Shown here: one piece after another, positions 31,950 through 40,778 of the stretch
Numbering within the stretch: position 1 is the stretch's first letter
Layout: every line of letters starts with the position of its first letter
Assembly: GCF_027531705.1 (NCBI RefSeq)
Contig: NZ_JAPZSP010000008.1
Coordinates: forward strand, 62,001 to 126,000
Length of the DNA stretch: 64,000 nucleotides
Source: Flavobacterium sp.
GTDB lineage: Bacteria > Bacteroidota > Bacteroidia > Flavobacteriales > Flavobacteriaceae
Reading direction: 5' to 3'
The notes under the pieces: model-generated
What the model was told of the DNA's origin: nothing
Database searches by the model: none
What the model saw: the letters and a program-made list of their open reading frames with translations, nothing else
Program-made: the position numbers and the translations under genes

Positions 31950-33068
31950 CTAGTTATTCAACATTACTGGCATTACCAACATGGTTACGGTTTCGCCATC
32001 ATCCAATCCGTCAACTGGTGTTAAAATACCAGCACGGTTTGGCATTGACATTTCCAACATAATCATGTCTGATTGTAAGTTGGTTAACATCTCAGTCAAG
32101 AAACGAGAATTGAAACCAATTTGCATATCATCACCTTGGTAATCGCAAGTCAATCTTTCTTCTGCTTTGTTAGAGTAGTCAATATCTTCGGCAGAAATAT
32201 TCAATTCTGTTCCTGCAATTTTCAAACGAATTTGGTGGGTAGTTTTATTAGAGAAAATAGCCACACGACGAACAGAATTCAAGAATTGAACTCTATCAAT
32301 CATCAATTTGTTAGGGTTTTCTTTTGGAATAACCGCTTCATAATTAGGATATTTACCATCAATCAATCGACACATTAATACATAATTTTCAAAAGAGAAG
32401 GTAGCATTTGCATCGTTATATTCTATTTTAACTTCCGCTTCAGAAGCACCTAGAATGCTTTTTAGAATATTCAAAGGTTTTTTAGGCATAATAAAATCAG
32501 CTACTTGAGACGCTTTTACATCAGTACGAGCATATTTTACCAATTTGTGAGCATCTGTTGCTACAAAAATCAATCCTTCTGGAGAAAATTGAAAGAACAC
32601 ACCCGACATTACTGGACGTAAATCATCGTTTCCAGCAGCAAAAATAGTTTTGCTAACAGCAGTTGCTAACACTTCGGCAGGCACTAGAGTAGTGGAAGGA
32701 TCATCTAAACTAACAGATTTAGGAAATTCTTCACCTGGTGCATAAGCCAATGCATATTTACCTGAATTAGAACTAATTTCGATAGTGCTATTTTCCTCAA
32801 CTGTAAAAGTTAACGGTTGTTCAGGAAATGTTTTTAAGATTTCTAATAAAAGTTTGGCAGGTACAGCAACGCTTCCTTTGCTTTTAGATTCAATTTCTAA
32901 AGTTGCTGACATGGTTGTTTCTAAATCAGAAGCTGAAACAGTTAAGGTTTTGCTGTCTAATTCAAACAAAAAATTATCTAAAATAGGTAAGGTATTACTA
33001 CTGTTAATAACGCTTCCTAATACTTGAAGTTGTTTTAATAAGTACGAACTCGATACTATAAATTTCAT
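31950..33068 (-). CDS. dnaN: DNA polymerase III beta subunit (sliding clamp)
   Basis: 372 residues, full length, with three repeated clamp domains. 'FIVSSSYLLKQLQVLGSVIN' opens the protein, 'ATDAHKLVKYART' marks the middle domain, and 'MLVMPVMLNN' is the C-terminal end lining the protein-binding pocket. The dimeric clamp tethers polymerase III to DNA. It is a single gene, not in a dnaA-dnaN operon, as is common in Bacteroidota. Confidence 0.97.
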   Translation of the reverse strand: MKFIVSSSYLLKQLQVLGSVINSSNTLPILDNFLFELDSKTLTVSASDLETTMSATLEIESKSKGSVAVPAKLLLEILKTFPEQPLTFTVEENSTIEISSNSGKYALAYAPGEEFPKSVSLDDPSTTLVPAEVLATAVSKTIFAAGNDDLRPVMSGVFFQFSPEGLIFVATDAHKLVKYARTDVKASQVADFIMPKKPLNILKSILGASEAEVKIEYNDANATFSFENYVLMCRLIDGKYPNYEAVIPKENPNKLMIDRVQFLNSVRRVAIFSNKTTHQIRLKIAGTELNISAEDIDYSNKAEERLTCDYQGDDMQIGFNSRFLTEMLTNLQSDMIMLEMSMPNRAGILTPVDGLDDGETVTMLVMPVMLNN

Positions 33069-33173
33069 CTTTCTTGTTTTTTATATTTTAAAAAAAGTAA
33101 AAACGGGTTTACTTTTTTTGATAGCTACAAATATATTCTAATCTTGCTTATATTAAAAAGAATTTTATCAACA

Positions 33174-34859
33174 TTAATTAGCATATTTTCTTTTTCTCAA
33201 AAATGTAAATAGAAGTCCAAATAGTGCCAAAATTACAATTGGAAGTCCGACTGTTAGGATTTGGGAGCTTGTATAATTTTCTTGTACTTTTTCTACATCA
33301 AGCATTGGCAGGCTTACATCTTTGCTTCGAATGTTAATAAGTCCGTTATCGTCTAAAAGATAATTTACACAATTCATCATAAAATCTTTGTTTCCATACA
33401 ACACACTTGTCCATTTATCATAACCAAGCTCTAAAGGTTGGAAATTTTTATCCAATTGATTTTTGGCAACATCAGCATCGGAAATCACAATCATTTTGGA
33501 AGCTTTACCAGTCGTGGCAAATGTTTTATCATCAAAAGGCAACACACGGTTTTCATACATCGAATGAAATTTTCCTTCCAAAAGAACGGCAACTGGCATC
33601 ATACCTTTGTTGGCATATTCACCCGGATTTGGTTCTTCGGTTACACTTGTCAGACTTATTTCAACAGGCGTTCCAACTGGTCTTGAAAGTTTAGACGATG
33701 ACAACAAAACCGTTTTAGAAATATCATTTTTCAGAATTTCAATTGGATTTGCAAATTCAAATTTGATTCCGTCAATATTTTTTACAATCGGATGATTTAG
33801 AGTTGGGTAAATAAGCGGCGAATATTTCCAAAAATACTGCGTATATTGAGTCGAACTTCCTTGTTGTCCAGTAGCTAATTTTATAGGTGTTGCATATTCA
33901 TCTTTAATCAAATCTGGACGAATACGAATACCATATTTGAAGAACATATCATTCAAGCCTAAATCGTTAGGAAATGCCAAAGAAGTTCCTGAATCGTTGT
34001 ATAAACTATCCATTTCCATATTGACTTGATCTACTAACCAAAGCGTTTTTCCACCATTTACAATATATTGGTCTAAAACTTGTTTTTCTTCATCAGAAAA
34101 CTTTTCTGTTGGTTTTGCAATAATTGCCAAGTCATATTTTTTGAGGTAAGCCAAACTTTCTTGTGGTTTTTTAGCAACAGAATCTAAAGTAAAAGTTCCA
34201 ATGTAATAATTCTCTCGTACTTGTTTGATAAAATCAGCCATTAGCAAGTCATGCATTTCGCCATTTCCTTTGATAACGGCTACTTTTTTCTGTTTGTCTT
34301 TTACAACAGTGTTAAAAGCATTCGCAAAAGCGTATTCCAAATGTTGCACTGAACTATTAACTTTCTCAGCAGTAGAAGCACCCATAAGGTTTTTTAGCAA
34401 CGGCACTTTGGTGCTTTTGCCTTTGTAAGTAACAATAGCCCACGGAAAAACCATAGCTTGCGATTGTTTACCTTTCTCGTTTACTGAAACATTAATTGGC
34501 GTCAAACCACGCTCCATAAACGATTGCATGATAGCTTCTTGTTCGGTTTCGTCTTCTATAGGATTTACAAACTGAAATGTAATATCGCGATTATAAGCCT
34601 TGAATTCTTCTAACAACTGCTGCGTTTCGGTTTGCAATTTTTTGAACTCACCAGGAAAATCACCTTTAAGAAAAACATCAACAATAAGCGGTTCTTTCAC
34701 TTCTTCTAGAATTGATAATGAAGTTTTAGAAAGTGTATATCGTTTATCTTGCGTCAAGTCAAGACGAAAGAAAAAGAAGTTTCCAATGATATTTGCTGCT
34801 AGTAAGCCGACAACAATAAGTCCTAATTTCTTTAAATTATTTTGAGTAGTTACTTTCAT
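33174..34859 (-). CDS. gldG: Gliding-motility ABC transporter accessory protein GldG
   Basis: 561 residues. An N-terminal membrane segment (about 12-32), a large extracytoplasmic part of the ABC-type uncharacterised-transport family ('LDLTQDKRYTLSKTSLSIL'), and a C-terminal membrane segment at about 535-553 with a basic tail 'RKRKYAN'. GldG acts with GldF and the ATPase GldA, required for gliding in Flavobacterium johnsoniae. Its first base overlaps the last base of gldF. gldA is not in this window. Confidence 0.93.
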   Translation of the reverse strand: MKVTTQNNLKKLGLIVVGLLAANIIGNFFFFRLDLTQDKRYTLSKTSLSILEEVKEPLIVDVFLKGDFPGEFKKLQTETQQLLEEFKAYNRDITFQFVNPIEDETEQEAIMQSFMERGLTPINVSVNEKGKQSQAMVFPWAIVTYKGKSTKVPLLKNLMGASTAEKVNSSVQHLEYAFANAFNTVVKDKQKKVAVIKGNGEMHDLLMADFIKQVRENYYIGTFTLDSVAKKPQESLAYLKKYDLAIIAKPTEKFSDEEKQVLDQYIVNGGKTLWLVDQVNMEMDSLYNDSGTSLAFPNDLGLNDMFFKYGIRIRPDLIKDEYATPIKLATGQQGSSTQYTQYFWKYSPLIYPTLNHPIVKNIDGIKFEFANPIEILKNDISKTVLLSSSKLSRPVGTPVEISLTSVTEEPNPGEYANKGMMPVAVLLEGKFHSMYENRVLPFDDKTFATTGKASKMIVISDADVAKNQLDKNFQPLELGYDKWTSVLYGNKDFMMNCVNYLLDDNGLINIRSKDVSLPMLDVEKVQENYTSSQILTVGLPIVILALFGLLFTFLRKRKYAN

Positions 34860-35584
34860 TACGATTTCAAAGATTTAAGTTTAAAAACAGTGAACGAAAG
34901 AAACAAAGCCGTGATGGATACAAAGTAGATAACATCTCTAGTATCAATAACACCGCGACCCATACTTTGAAAGTGATTTTTCATTCCAAGAGAAGCGATT
35001 AAGTCTTCAAATCCGGCAATAAGTGTTGAAATTCCATCAAAACCAAAATAGAAAAAGAAGCACAAGAAAACAGCAATAATAAAAGCAACAATCTGGTTTT
35101 CAGATATAGTTGAAGTAAAAATCCCGATAGCAGAATAAGCTGCAATTAGGAATAACAATCCAAAGTACGAACCTAAGGTGCTTCCCAAGTCGATATTTCC
35201 TTCGGGTAAACCCAATCCGTAAAGAATGTAAGCATACACCAATGTTGGAATTATCGCAATTACGATTAATAGAAAGGCACCTAAAAATTTACCATTTACA
35301 ATTTGCCAAATAGACAAAGGTTTTGTTAGTAAAAGCTCGATTGTACCTTGTTTCTTTTCATCAGAAAAACTGCGCATTGTCACGGCTGGAATCAGGAAAA
35401 TAAGAATCCAAGGTGCAATGGTAAAAAACGGTGTCATATCGGCAAATCCTGAATTCAAAATATTGTATTCACCTTGAAAAACCCAAAGGAATAATCCGTT
35501 GAGCAACAGGAAAATGGCAATAACCAAATAACCTATCGGCGAACCAAAAAAGGATTTAATTTCTCTTAAAACTATTGATTTCAT
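34859..35584 (-). CDS. gldF: Gliding-motility ABC transporter permease GldF
   Basis: 241 residues with six membrane segments of the ABC-2 permease type. 'EIKSFFGSPIGYLVIAIFLL' at the start and 'MRSFSDEKKQGTIELLLTKP' in the cytoplasmic loop are typical. It forms the membrane pore of the GldAFG transporter. gldG follows with a one-base overlap, and the two form an operon. The substrate of the complex is unknown. Confidence 0.94.
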   Translation of the reverse strand: MKSIVLREIKSFFGSPIGYLVIAIFLLLNGLFLWVFQGEYNILNSGFADMTPFFTIAPWILIFLIPAVTMRSFSDEKKQGTIELLLTKPLSIWQIVNGKFLGAFLLIVIAIIPTLVYAYILYGLGLPEGNIDLGSTLGSYFGLLFLIAAYSAIGIFTSTISENQIVAFIIAVFLCFFFYFGFDGISTLIAGFEDLIASLGMKNHFQSMGRGVIDTRDVIYFVSITALFLSFTVFKLKSLKS

Positions 35585-35594
35585 ATATTTTTAT

Positions 35595-35660
35595 TTGTTT
35601 AAAAGTTTAAGTGTTTAAAAGTTTAAAATGGTTTGATTCGAAACAACTTTAAACTAAGTT
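35595..35660. repeat. GTTTAAAAGTTTAA repeat tract
   Basis: Reiterated 'TTTAAAAGTTTAAGTG' words between gldF and the monooxygenase gene. Same family as the tracts at 12149 and 56270. Confidence 0.5.
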
Positions 35661-35668
35661 AAACAATT

Positions 35669-35965
35669 TTAAACTAGCGAAACTAACTTATCTACGCTCC
35701 ACGCTTCTGGTTTGTCGTTGAATAACTTTTTGGTAAAAGTCCAAACTTCGTCAAAAAGCGCTGATTTTCTATAATTTTCCAAATCATTTTCGGTTTCCCA
35801 ATAACTATAGGTAAAGAAAATACAAGGATTGTTTTTATCTTGATACAACTCAAGAAAACGGTTCCCTGGTGAATTTCGTATGTGATCTTTCATTATTTCA
35901 AAATTCTCCAAAAAAGCGGGAATATTTTCTTCATGAAAAGACATTTTTACTATTCGTATGAGCAT
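35669..35965 (-). CDS. Antibiotic-biosynthesis-monooxygenase-fold protein (quinol monooxygenase type)
   Basis: 98 residues with the dimeric alpha/beta barrel pattern: 'LIRIVKMSFHEENIPAFLEN', 'PGNRFLELYQDKNNPCIFFT' and 'YSYWETENDLENYRKSALFD'. The family includes YgiN-like quinol monooxygenases and small haem or quinone enzymes. It lies 10 nt after the SAM hydrolase gene on the same strand and is probably co-transcribed. The substrate is not predictable. Confidence 0.85.
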   Translation of the reverse strand: MLIRIVKMSFHEENIPAFLENFEIMKDHIRNSPGNRFLELYQDKNNPCIFFTYSYWETENDLENYRKSALFDEVWTFTKKLFNDKPEAWSVDKLVSLV

Positions 35966-35975
35966 AATTTATTTT

Positions 35976-36824
35976 TTATTTAAACACTACTGAAATAAAA
36001 TCTCTATATCCAATTCCTAATAAACTAGAGGCAGTTCCAACGGTTGACGCATTACTTCTAAAAATAGCTATTTCAAGAAAACCAGCCTCGTTGAAAACAG
36101 CTAACTTTTCACCTTCATAATTTTTCACACCATAATTTCCAGCATTGGCAATATCGGAATATTTTGCAAAAATAGTTTTTAAAGTTATTTTTTTGGCGTA
36201 AGCGTATTTTTCATTCAAAATTATTTCATAAGGTCTGTTTTTTCCAACTTCCAAAAACAATTGTTTGGTGATATTTGTAACGATATTTCCGAAGTTATCT
36301 ATATAAATAACAGAACCTTTTATAGTATTCTTATCGTCAGACACAACAGGTTTTAGGTCGGTTATATCTTTTATTTCGTTGATTTCTTTGCCAATAACAT
36401 TCAGTAAACCACCTTTTGCTAGGTGACAAGCAACTTTTACAAAAACATCCATATCAGTCGCTTGTGGCAATAATCTATCGTGAATATTAATCGCTACTAT
36501 CTTTTGAGGTACAATTTTTTGAATTAGCATGCTCAATATTCCGTTGTCGGCGCAAACAAAATAATGGTCGTTCCACTGCATGGCAATATGTTGATTTTCC
36601 TTGCTTCTTTCGATATCAACACCAACTAAATGCACCGTTCCTTTTGGAAAGCTTGTATAGGCTGAACTTAATATATAGCTTGCTTCAGTAATGTTGAAGG
36701 CGTCAATGTCATGAGAAATATCAACTATTTTTGCATCCCAAAATTCAGATAAGATTTTCCCTTTTAAAGCACCAACAAAATGGTCTTTAAGTCCGTAATC
36801 GGTTGTAAGGGTAATTATTGACAT
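35976..36824 (-). CDS. SAM hydroxide adenosyltransferase (DUF62/SAM-dependent hydrolase)
   Basis: 282 residues. The N-terminal 'IITLTTDYGLKDHFVGALKG' and 'GTVHLVGVDIERSKENQHIA' are signatures of the chlorinase/fluorinase-like family. Bacterial members without a halogenase-specific insertion hydrolyse S-adenosylmethionine to adenosine and methionine. No halogenase-type insert is apparent, so the hydroxide enzyme is most likely. It may tune SAM levels. Divergent from phoH across a 118-nt gap. Confidence 0.88.
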   Translation of the reverse strand: MSIITLTTDYGLKDHFVGALKGKILSEFWDAKIVDISHDIDAFNITEASYILSSAYTSFPKGTVHLVGVDIERSKENQHIAMQWNDHYFVCADNGILSMLIQKIVPQKIVAINIHDRLLPQATDMDVFVKVACHLAKGGLLNVIGKEINEIKDITDLKPVVSDDKNTIKGSVIYIDNFGNIVTNITKQLFLEVGKNRPYEIILNEKYAYAKKITLKTIFAKYSDIANAGNYGVKNYEGEKLAVFNEAGFLEIAIFRSNASTVGTASSLLGIGYRDFISVVFK

Positions 36825-36942
36825 AAATTTGTTTATAACTATATGAATAGCCTACTTATCTGGCTAACTAATATCATTAAATTTGAAATGATTGCAAAGC
36901 TACTAATAATTAGTAAAAAAAATAATTAAAAACCACTTCCAT

Positions 36943-37893
36943 TTGAACGAACGTATCATTGAATTACACGACATCGCTCCAAAAGAATTTTGGGGTGCAC
37001 AAGACGCTCATCTTGAAACAATTAAAAAATATTATCCCAAGCTAAAAATAGTGGCGCGAGGAACGACACTAAAAGCTTTTGGTGAAAAAGAAGAATTAGA
37101 TGAGTTTGAAAACCGTTTTAACCGATTAATGTTACATTTTACTCGTTATAATAATATTGATACCAATGTTATTGATAGAGTAATTCAAAGCAATTCACAC
37201 GAAGAACATCGTATGCCAGACCACGACAAGATTTTGGTTCATGGAATAGGAGGAAAGCTCATAAAAGCGTTGACACCTAATCAGCAAAAATTGGTTGATT
37301 ATGTGTATAAAAACGATATGGTTTTTGCTATTGGTCCAGCTGGAACAGGAAAAACGTATACAGGTGTTGCTTTAGCAGTCAAAGCATTAAAAGAAAAGCA
37401 AGTTAAGCGAATTATTTTAACAAGACCAGCTGTTGAAGCTGGAGAAAATCTTGGTTTCTTGCCTGGTGATATGAAAGAAAAGTTAGATCCATACATGCAA
37501 CCATTATATGATGCTTTGCGCGATATGTTGCCACCGCAAACTCTCGAAGATTACATATTGAAAGGAATAATTCAGATTGCACCGTTGGCTTTTATGCGTG
37601 GAAGAACGTTAGACAATGCTTTTGTAATTTTGGACGAAGCACAAAACACAACGCATTCTCAAATGAAAATGTTCTTAACTCGTATGGGTAAAAATGCCAA
37701 GTTTATGATAACGGGCGATCCAGGACAAGTTGATTTGCCAAGAAGAACTATTTCGGGATTAAAAGAAGCCATTTTAATTCTAAAAGATGTAGAAGGAATT
37801 GGAATTATTTATCTTGACGACAAAGACATTGTCCGTCACAGATTGGTTAAGAAAGTCATTGATGCTTATAAGAGCATTGAAAATCATGATTAA
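36943..37893 (+). CDS. PhoH-like ATPase
   Basis: 316 residues read from a TTG start at 36943, chosen because no ATG is nearby and the residues 'NERIIELHDIAPKEFWGAQD' match the family N-terminus. Walker A 'GPAGTGKTYTGVALAV' is near residue 130, and Walker B 'AFVILDEAQNTT' near 230. PhoH proteins are P-loop ATPases linked to RNA metabolism, often with the YbeY RNase. It is followed by a terminator. Confidence 0.92.
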   Translation: MNERIIELHDIAPKEFWGAQDAHLETIKKYYPKLKIVARGTTLKAFGEKEELDEFENRFNRLMLHFTRYNNIDTNVIDRVIQSNSHEEHRMPDHDKILVHGIGGKLIKALTPNQQKLVDYVYKNDMVFAIGPAGTGKTYTGVALAVKALKEKQVKRIILTRPAVEAGENLGFLPGDMKEKLDPYMQPLYDALRDMLPPQTLEDYILKGIIQIAPLAFMRGRTLDNAFVILDEAQNTTHSQMKMFLTRMGKNAKFMITGDPGQVDLPRRTISGLKEAILILKDVEGIGIIYLDDKDIVRHRLVKKVIDAYKSIENHD

Positions 37894-37903
37894 CTAAAAA
37901 TAT

Positions 37904-37937
37904 AAAAAAACTCTCAAGAAATTGAGAGTTTTTTTAT
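37904..37937. terminator. Bidirectional terminator between phoH and yebC
   Basis: AACTCTCAA (37909-37917) pairs with TTGAGAGTT (37922-37930), with an A-run before and a T-run after. Confidence 0.85.
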
Positions 37938-37953
37938 ATGTTGATTTTGAATT

Positions 37954-38667
37954 TTATTCTTCTTCCATTGTGTGATATACGTTTTGTACATCATCGTCTT
38001 CTTCAATTTTTTCTAATAGTTTTTCTACATCTGCAACTTGTTCAGCAGTTAGTTTTTTCAAAACTTGTGGTATTCTTTCAAAACCAGAAGACAAAATTTC
38101 GATATTTCTATTTTCTAATTCTTTTTGAATAGCGCCAAAACTTCCAAATGGCGCATAAATTAAGATTCCATCTTCGTCTTCAAAAACTTCTTCTGCACCA
38201 AAATCGATTAATTCTAATTCTAATTCTTCAGGATCTAATTCACCTTTAGGAATTCTGAAATTGCAAGTATGGTCAAACATAAATTCTACAGAACCTTGTG
38301 TTCCCATTGTTCCGTTGCATTTGTTGAAATAACTTCTAATATTAGCAACTGTTCTGTTATTGTTATCAGTGGCTGTTTCTATCAAAAGTGCAATTCCGTG
38401 TGGAGCATAACCTTCAAATAAAACTTCTTTGTAGTTAGCGGTATCTTTATCGGTAGCTTTTTTGATAGCGCGTTCTACGTTTTCTTTGGGCATATTAGCC
38501 GACTTGGCATTTTGAATAACAGCTCTTAATCTAGAATTTGCTTCCGGATTCGGACCGCCTTCTTTTACTGCCATTACAATATCTTTTCCAATGCGAGTAA
38601 ATGCTTTAGCCATTGCTGACCAACGCTTCATTTTTCTACCTTTTCTAAATTCGAACGCTCTTCCCAT
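37954..38667 (-). CDS. YebC/PmpR (TACO1) family protein
   Basis: 237 residues, normal length. 'GRAFEFRKGRKMKRWSAMAK' and 'PEANSRLRAVIQNAKSANMP' are family signatures. The acidic C-terminus ('KIEEDDDVQNVYHTMEEE') is typical. Members are annotated as transcription regulators; more recent work on the family indicates a role on ribosomes at proline stretches. Single gene, convergent with phoH. Confidence 0.94.
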   Translation of the reverse strand: MGRAFEFRKGRKMKRWSAMAKAFTRIGKDIVMAVKEGGPNPEANSRLRAVIQNAKSANMPKENVERAIKKATDKDTANYKEVLFEGYAPHGIALLIETATDNNNRTVANIRSYFNKCNGTMGTQGSVEFMFDHTCNFRIPKGELDPEELELELIDFGAEEVFEDEDGILIYAPFGSFGAIQKELENRNIEILSSGFERIPQVLKKLTAEQVADVEKLLEKIEEDDDVQNVYHTMEEE

Positions 38668-38752
38668 TTCTATGAGTATTTTTTTATTATATAATTTTGA
38701 GACTGCAAAAATAGAATATTTACATTGTTATAAAATAAATTCTGTAAAAATC

Positions 38753-40765
38753 TTATTTCAAATCGCCAATAATTTTTGTGGCTTCAAAAATCGTAAAGTT
38801 TGTTTGGATATTTTTGATGTTAACATTGTTAATATTTGAAAAATAGTCACTGTTTTTATTCTTTTCTAAATCAAAACTAGTATTTGAAATAGTAAAATCA
38901 TACTCATTTTCGCTTAAAATTTTTATTTCTTTCCAAAGTGATGCATAATTGTTTAAATAATCAAAAACAGATTTGAAATTTAGTTTAACAGGCTCTAAAT
39001 TATCACCAAAAATCGTATTTATTTTAGTCTTTAGTTTTGTTATTTTCTGAATACTTGCATCGGTTTTGTACTTAGTAGTATAGGTTTTAATAATTTCCTT
39101 TTGTTTTTCGCTTAAAGGATAACTTTTATTATCAAGATAGCCGGCAATACTTTCGTTTTTTAGTGCTGTTTTAGCGTTTTTTTCTCTTGTAAACTGATCA
39201 TCAAAAACCGAAGGAATATTGATAGTCGGATTATTACCAGAATATTGACTACTTTTTCCGTTGACTCTATAAAATTTTCCAATTGTTATTTTAATAAAAT
39301 CGTTTGATTCATTTTTTAGTTCAAAAATATCTTGAATACTAGTTTTTCCATGCGATTTTGTTCCAACAACCAATGCCAAGTTGTAATCTTGCATTGCATT
39401 GGTAAAAAGTTCACTTGCTGAAGCAGAATAGCCATTAGTAATGATTACAATTGAGCCATTAAAAATTGCTTTTGATTTCTCATTTGGAATTAGCACAGGT
39501 TCATTTTTTGCATACCTAATTATTCCTAAAACAGGTGCATTGATAAATAGATTACATAGCTTAAATGCTTCTTGCATCGAACCACCTGTATTGTTTTCGA
39601 GATCAATTATTAGACTGTTTATCTTATCTTCTTTTAGTTTTAAAATTTCTTTTTTTACATCATCACTTACATTGGTTTTTCCATTTTCAAATTTGGAATA
39701 AAAACTTGGAATTTTTATATAACCAGTTTTATTGCCTTTATAATCAATAATATAACTGTAAACACTATTTTGATAATCACGCATTAATTGCTTGAACAAT
39801 TCTACCGAATAGATAGAGCCACTTTTTTTTCTTAGAGTGAAAATAGCATTTTTTGTTTCAGATGATTTTAGTTTTTCATCTATAATTTTATTATTGCTAC
39901 AATTAACGGCATATTCAACATTGTCAATTTTAATTTTTTGAATGATATCGCCAACTTCAATTTTATCTGAAAAATAGGCAGCACCGTTGGGAATAATTTC
40001 AACTACTGATAATTCATTTTTTTCACTAAGATTGGCATTAAATCCGAATGAATAATTGGAAGAACTTAATGATGATAAGAAATCTGACTTTTCACTATTA
40101 GAAAAAAACATAGTATGCGGATCAAAATAGGAGCAAAAGACATTGTAAAAAATAGAGTTGAATTCGGTTTTTTCAATTAACATATTTTTTGCTTCGCAAT
40201 CGTAATTTTCAAGCACTTTTACTTTTGTTGAATCGGCAATTTGCTTAAAAACAGTGAGTAACGAATCTTTGTTTGTACTAGTTTGAGATATATCGGTTAA
40301 CAAATTAAAAAGAATTCTTTTTTTGTACAATAATTTTAGTTCATTTTCACTTTTGCGGTAAGGAAGTCTTTTTTTGCTAAACGAGATTACTTCATTGCTT
40401 GAATAAGGAATTGATTCTTTCGTAATCCATTCAATAATAGATTGATGTCTAGCTATGGCTTTACTATAGGTTTTGTAAATGAGCTCCAAAAAAGAGCAAT
40501 TTCCATCTTTTATATAATTGTCAATTTTGAATTTGTGTTTTTTCAATTCAACAATTTCGGAACTAATAAATAAGGAGTTGTTTGGGTCTAATTTTTCTAG
40601 AAAAGTATCAAAAACATAAACCGATAAACTATCATCAATTGGTTTTGGTTTAAAATGATTTTCTTTAATTAGTTTTGAAATTAATGATAACGTTTCACAT
40701 GGATTTTTATCGCTTTGGGCAATACTAAAAATAGGGAATAAGAGTAAAAGTAGTATTTTTTTCAA
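38753..40765 (-). CDS. S41 family carboxy-terminal-processing protease, copy 2
   Basis: 670 residues with a signal peptide (about 1-16). A helical N-terminal region ('YVFDTFLEKLDPNNSLFISS') precedes a PDZ domain ('YSFGFNANLSEKNELSVVEI') and the S41 catalytic domain. The catalytic Ser is in 'NGYSASASELF' and the Lys in 'GTKSHGKTSIQ'; 'LENNTGGSMQEA' is the oxyanion loop. It probably trims periplasmic or lipoprotein substrates. It is a clear paralogue of the gene 13 nt upstream, with several divergent loops. Confidence 0.9.
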   Translation of the reverse strand: MKKILLLLLFPIFSIAQSDKNPCETLSLISKLIKENHFKPKPIDDSLSVYVFDTFLEKLDPNNSLFISSEIVELKKHKFKIDNYIKDGNCSFLELIYKTYSKAIARHQSIIEWITKESIPYSSNEVISFSKKRLPYRKSENELKLLYKKRILFNLLTDISQTSTNKDSLLTVFKQIADSTKVKVLENYDCEAKNMLIEKTEFNSIFYNVFCSYFDPHTMFFSNSEKSDFLSSLSSSNYSFGFNANLSEKNELSVVEIIPNGAAYFSDKIEVGDIIQKIKIDNVEYAVNCSNNKIIDEKLKSSETKNAIFTLRKKSGSIYSVELFKQLMRDYQNSVYSYIIDYKGNKTGYIKIPSFYSKFENGKTNVSDDVKKEILKLKEDKINSLIIDLENNTGGSMQEAFKLCNLFINAPVLGIIRYAKNEPVLIPNEKSKAIFNGSIVIITNGYSASASELFTNAMQDYNLALVVGTKSHGKTSIQDIFELKNESNDFIKITIGKFYRVNGKSSQYSGNNPTINIPSVFDDQFTREKNAKTALKNESIAGYLDNKSYPLSEKQKEIIKTYTTKYKTDASIQKITKLKTKINTIFGDNLEPVKLNFKSVFDYLNNYASLWKEIKILSENEYDFTISNTSFDLEKNKNSDYFSNINNVNIKNIQTNFTIFEATKIIGDLK

Positions 40766-40778
40766 ACCTTTAATTCGT

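Noticed and set aside
35976..36824. SAM-dependent halogenase
   Set aside because: The gene lacks the halogenase-type insertion, and no fluorometabolite genes are nearby; the hydroxide adenosyltransferase is far likelier.
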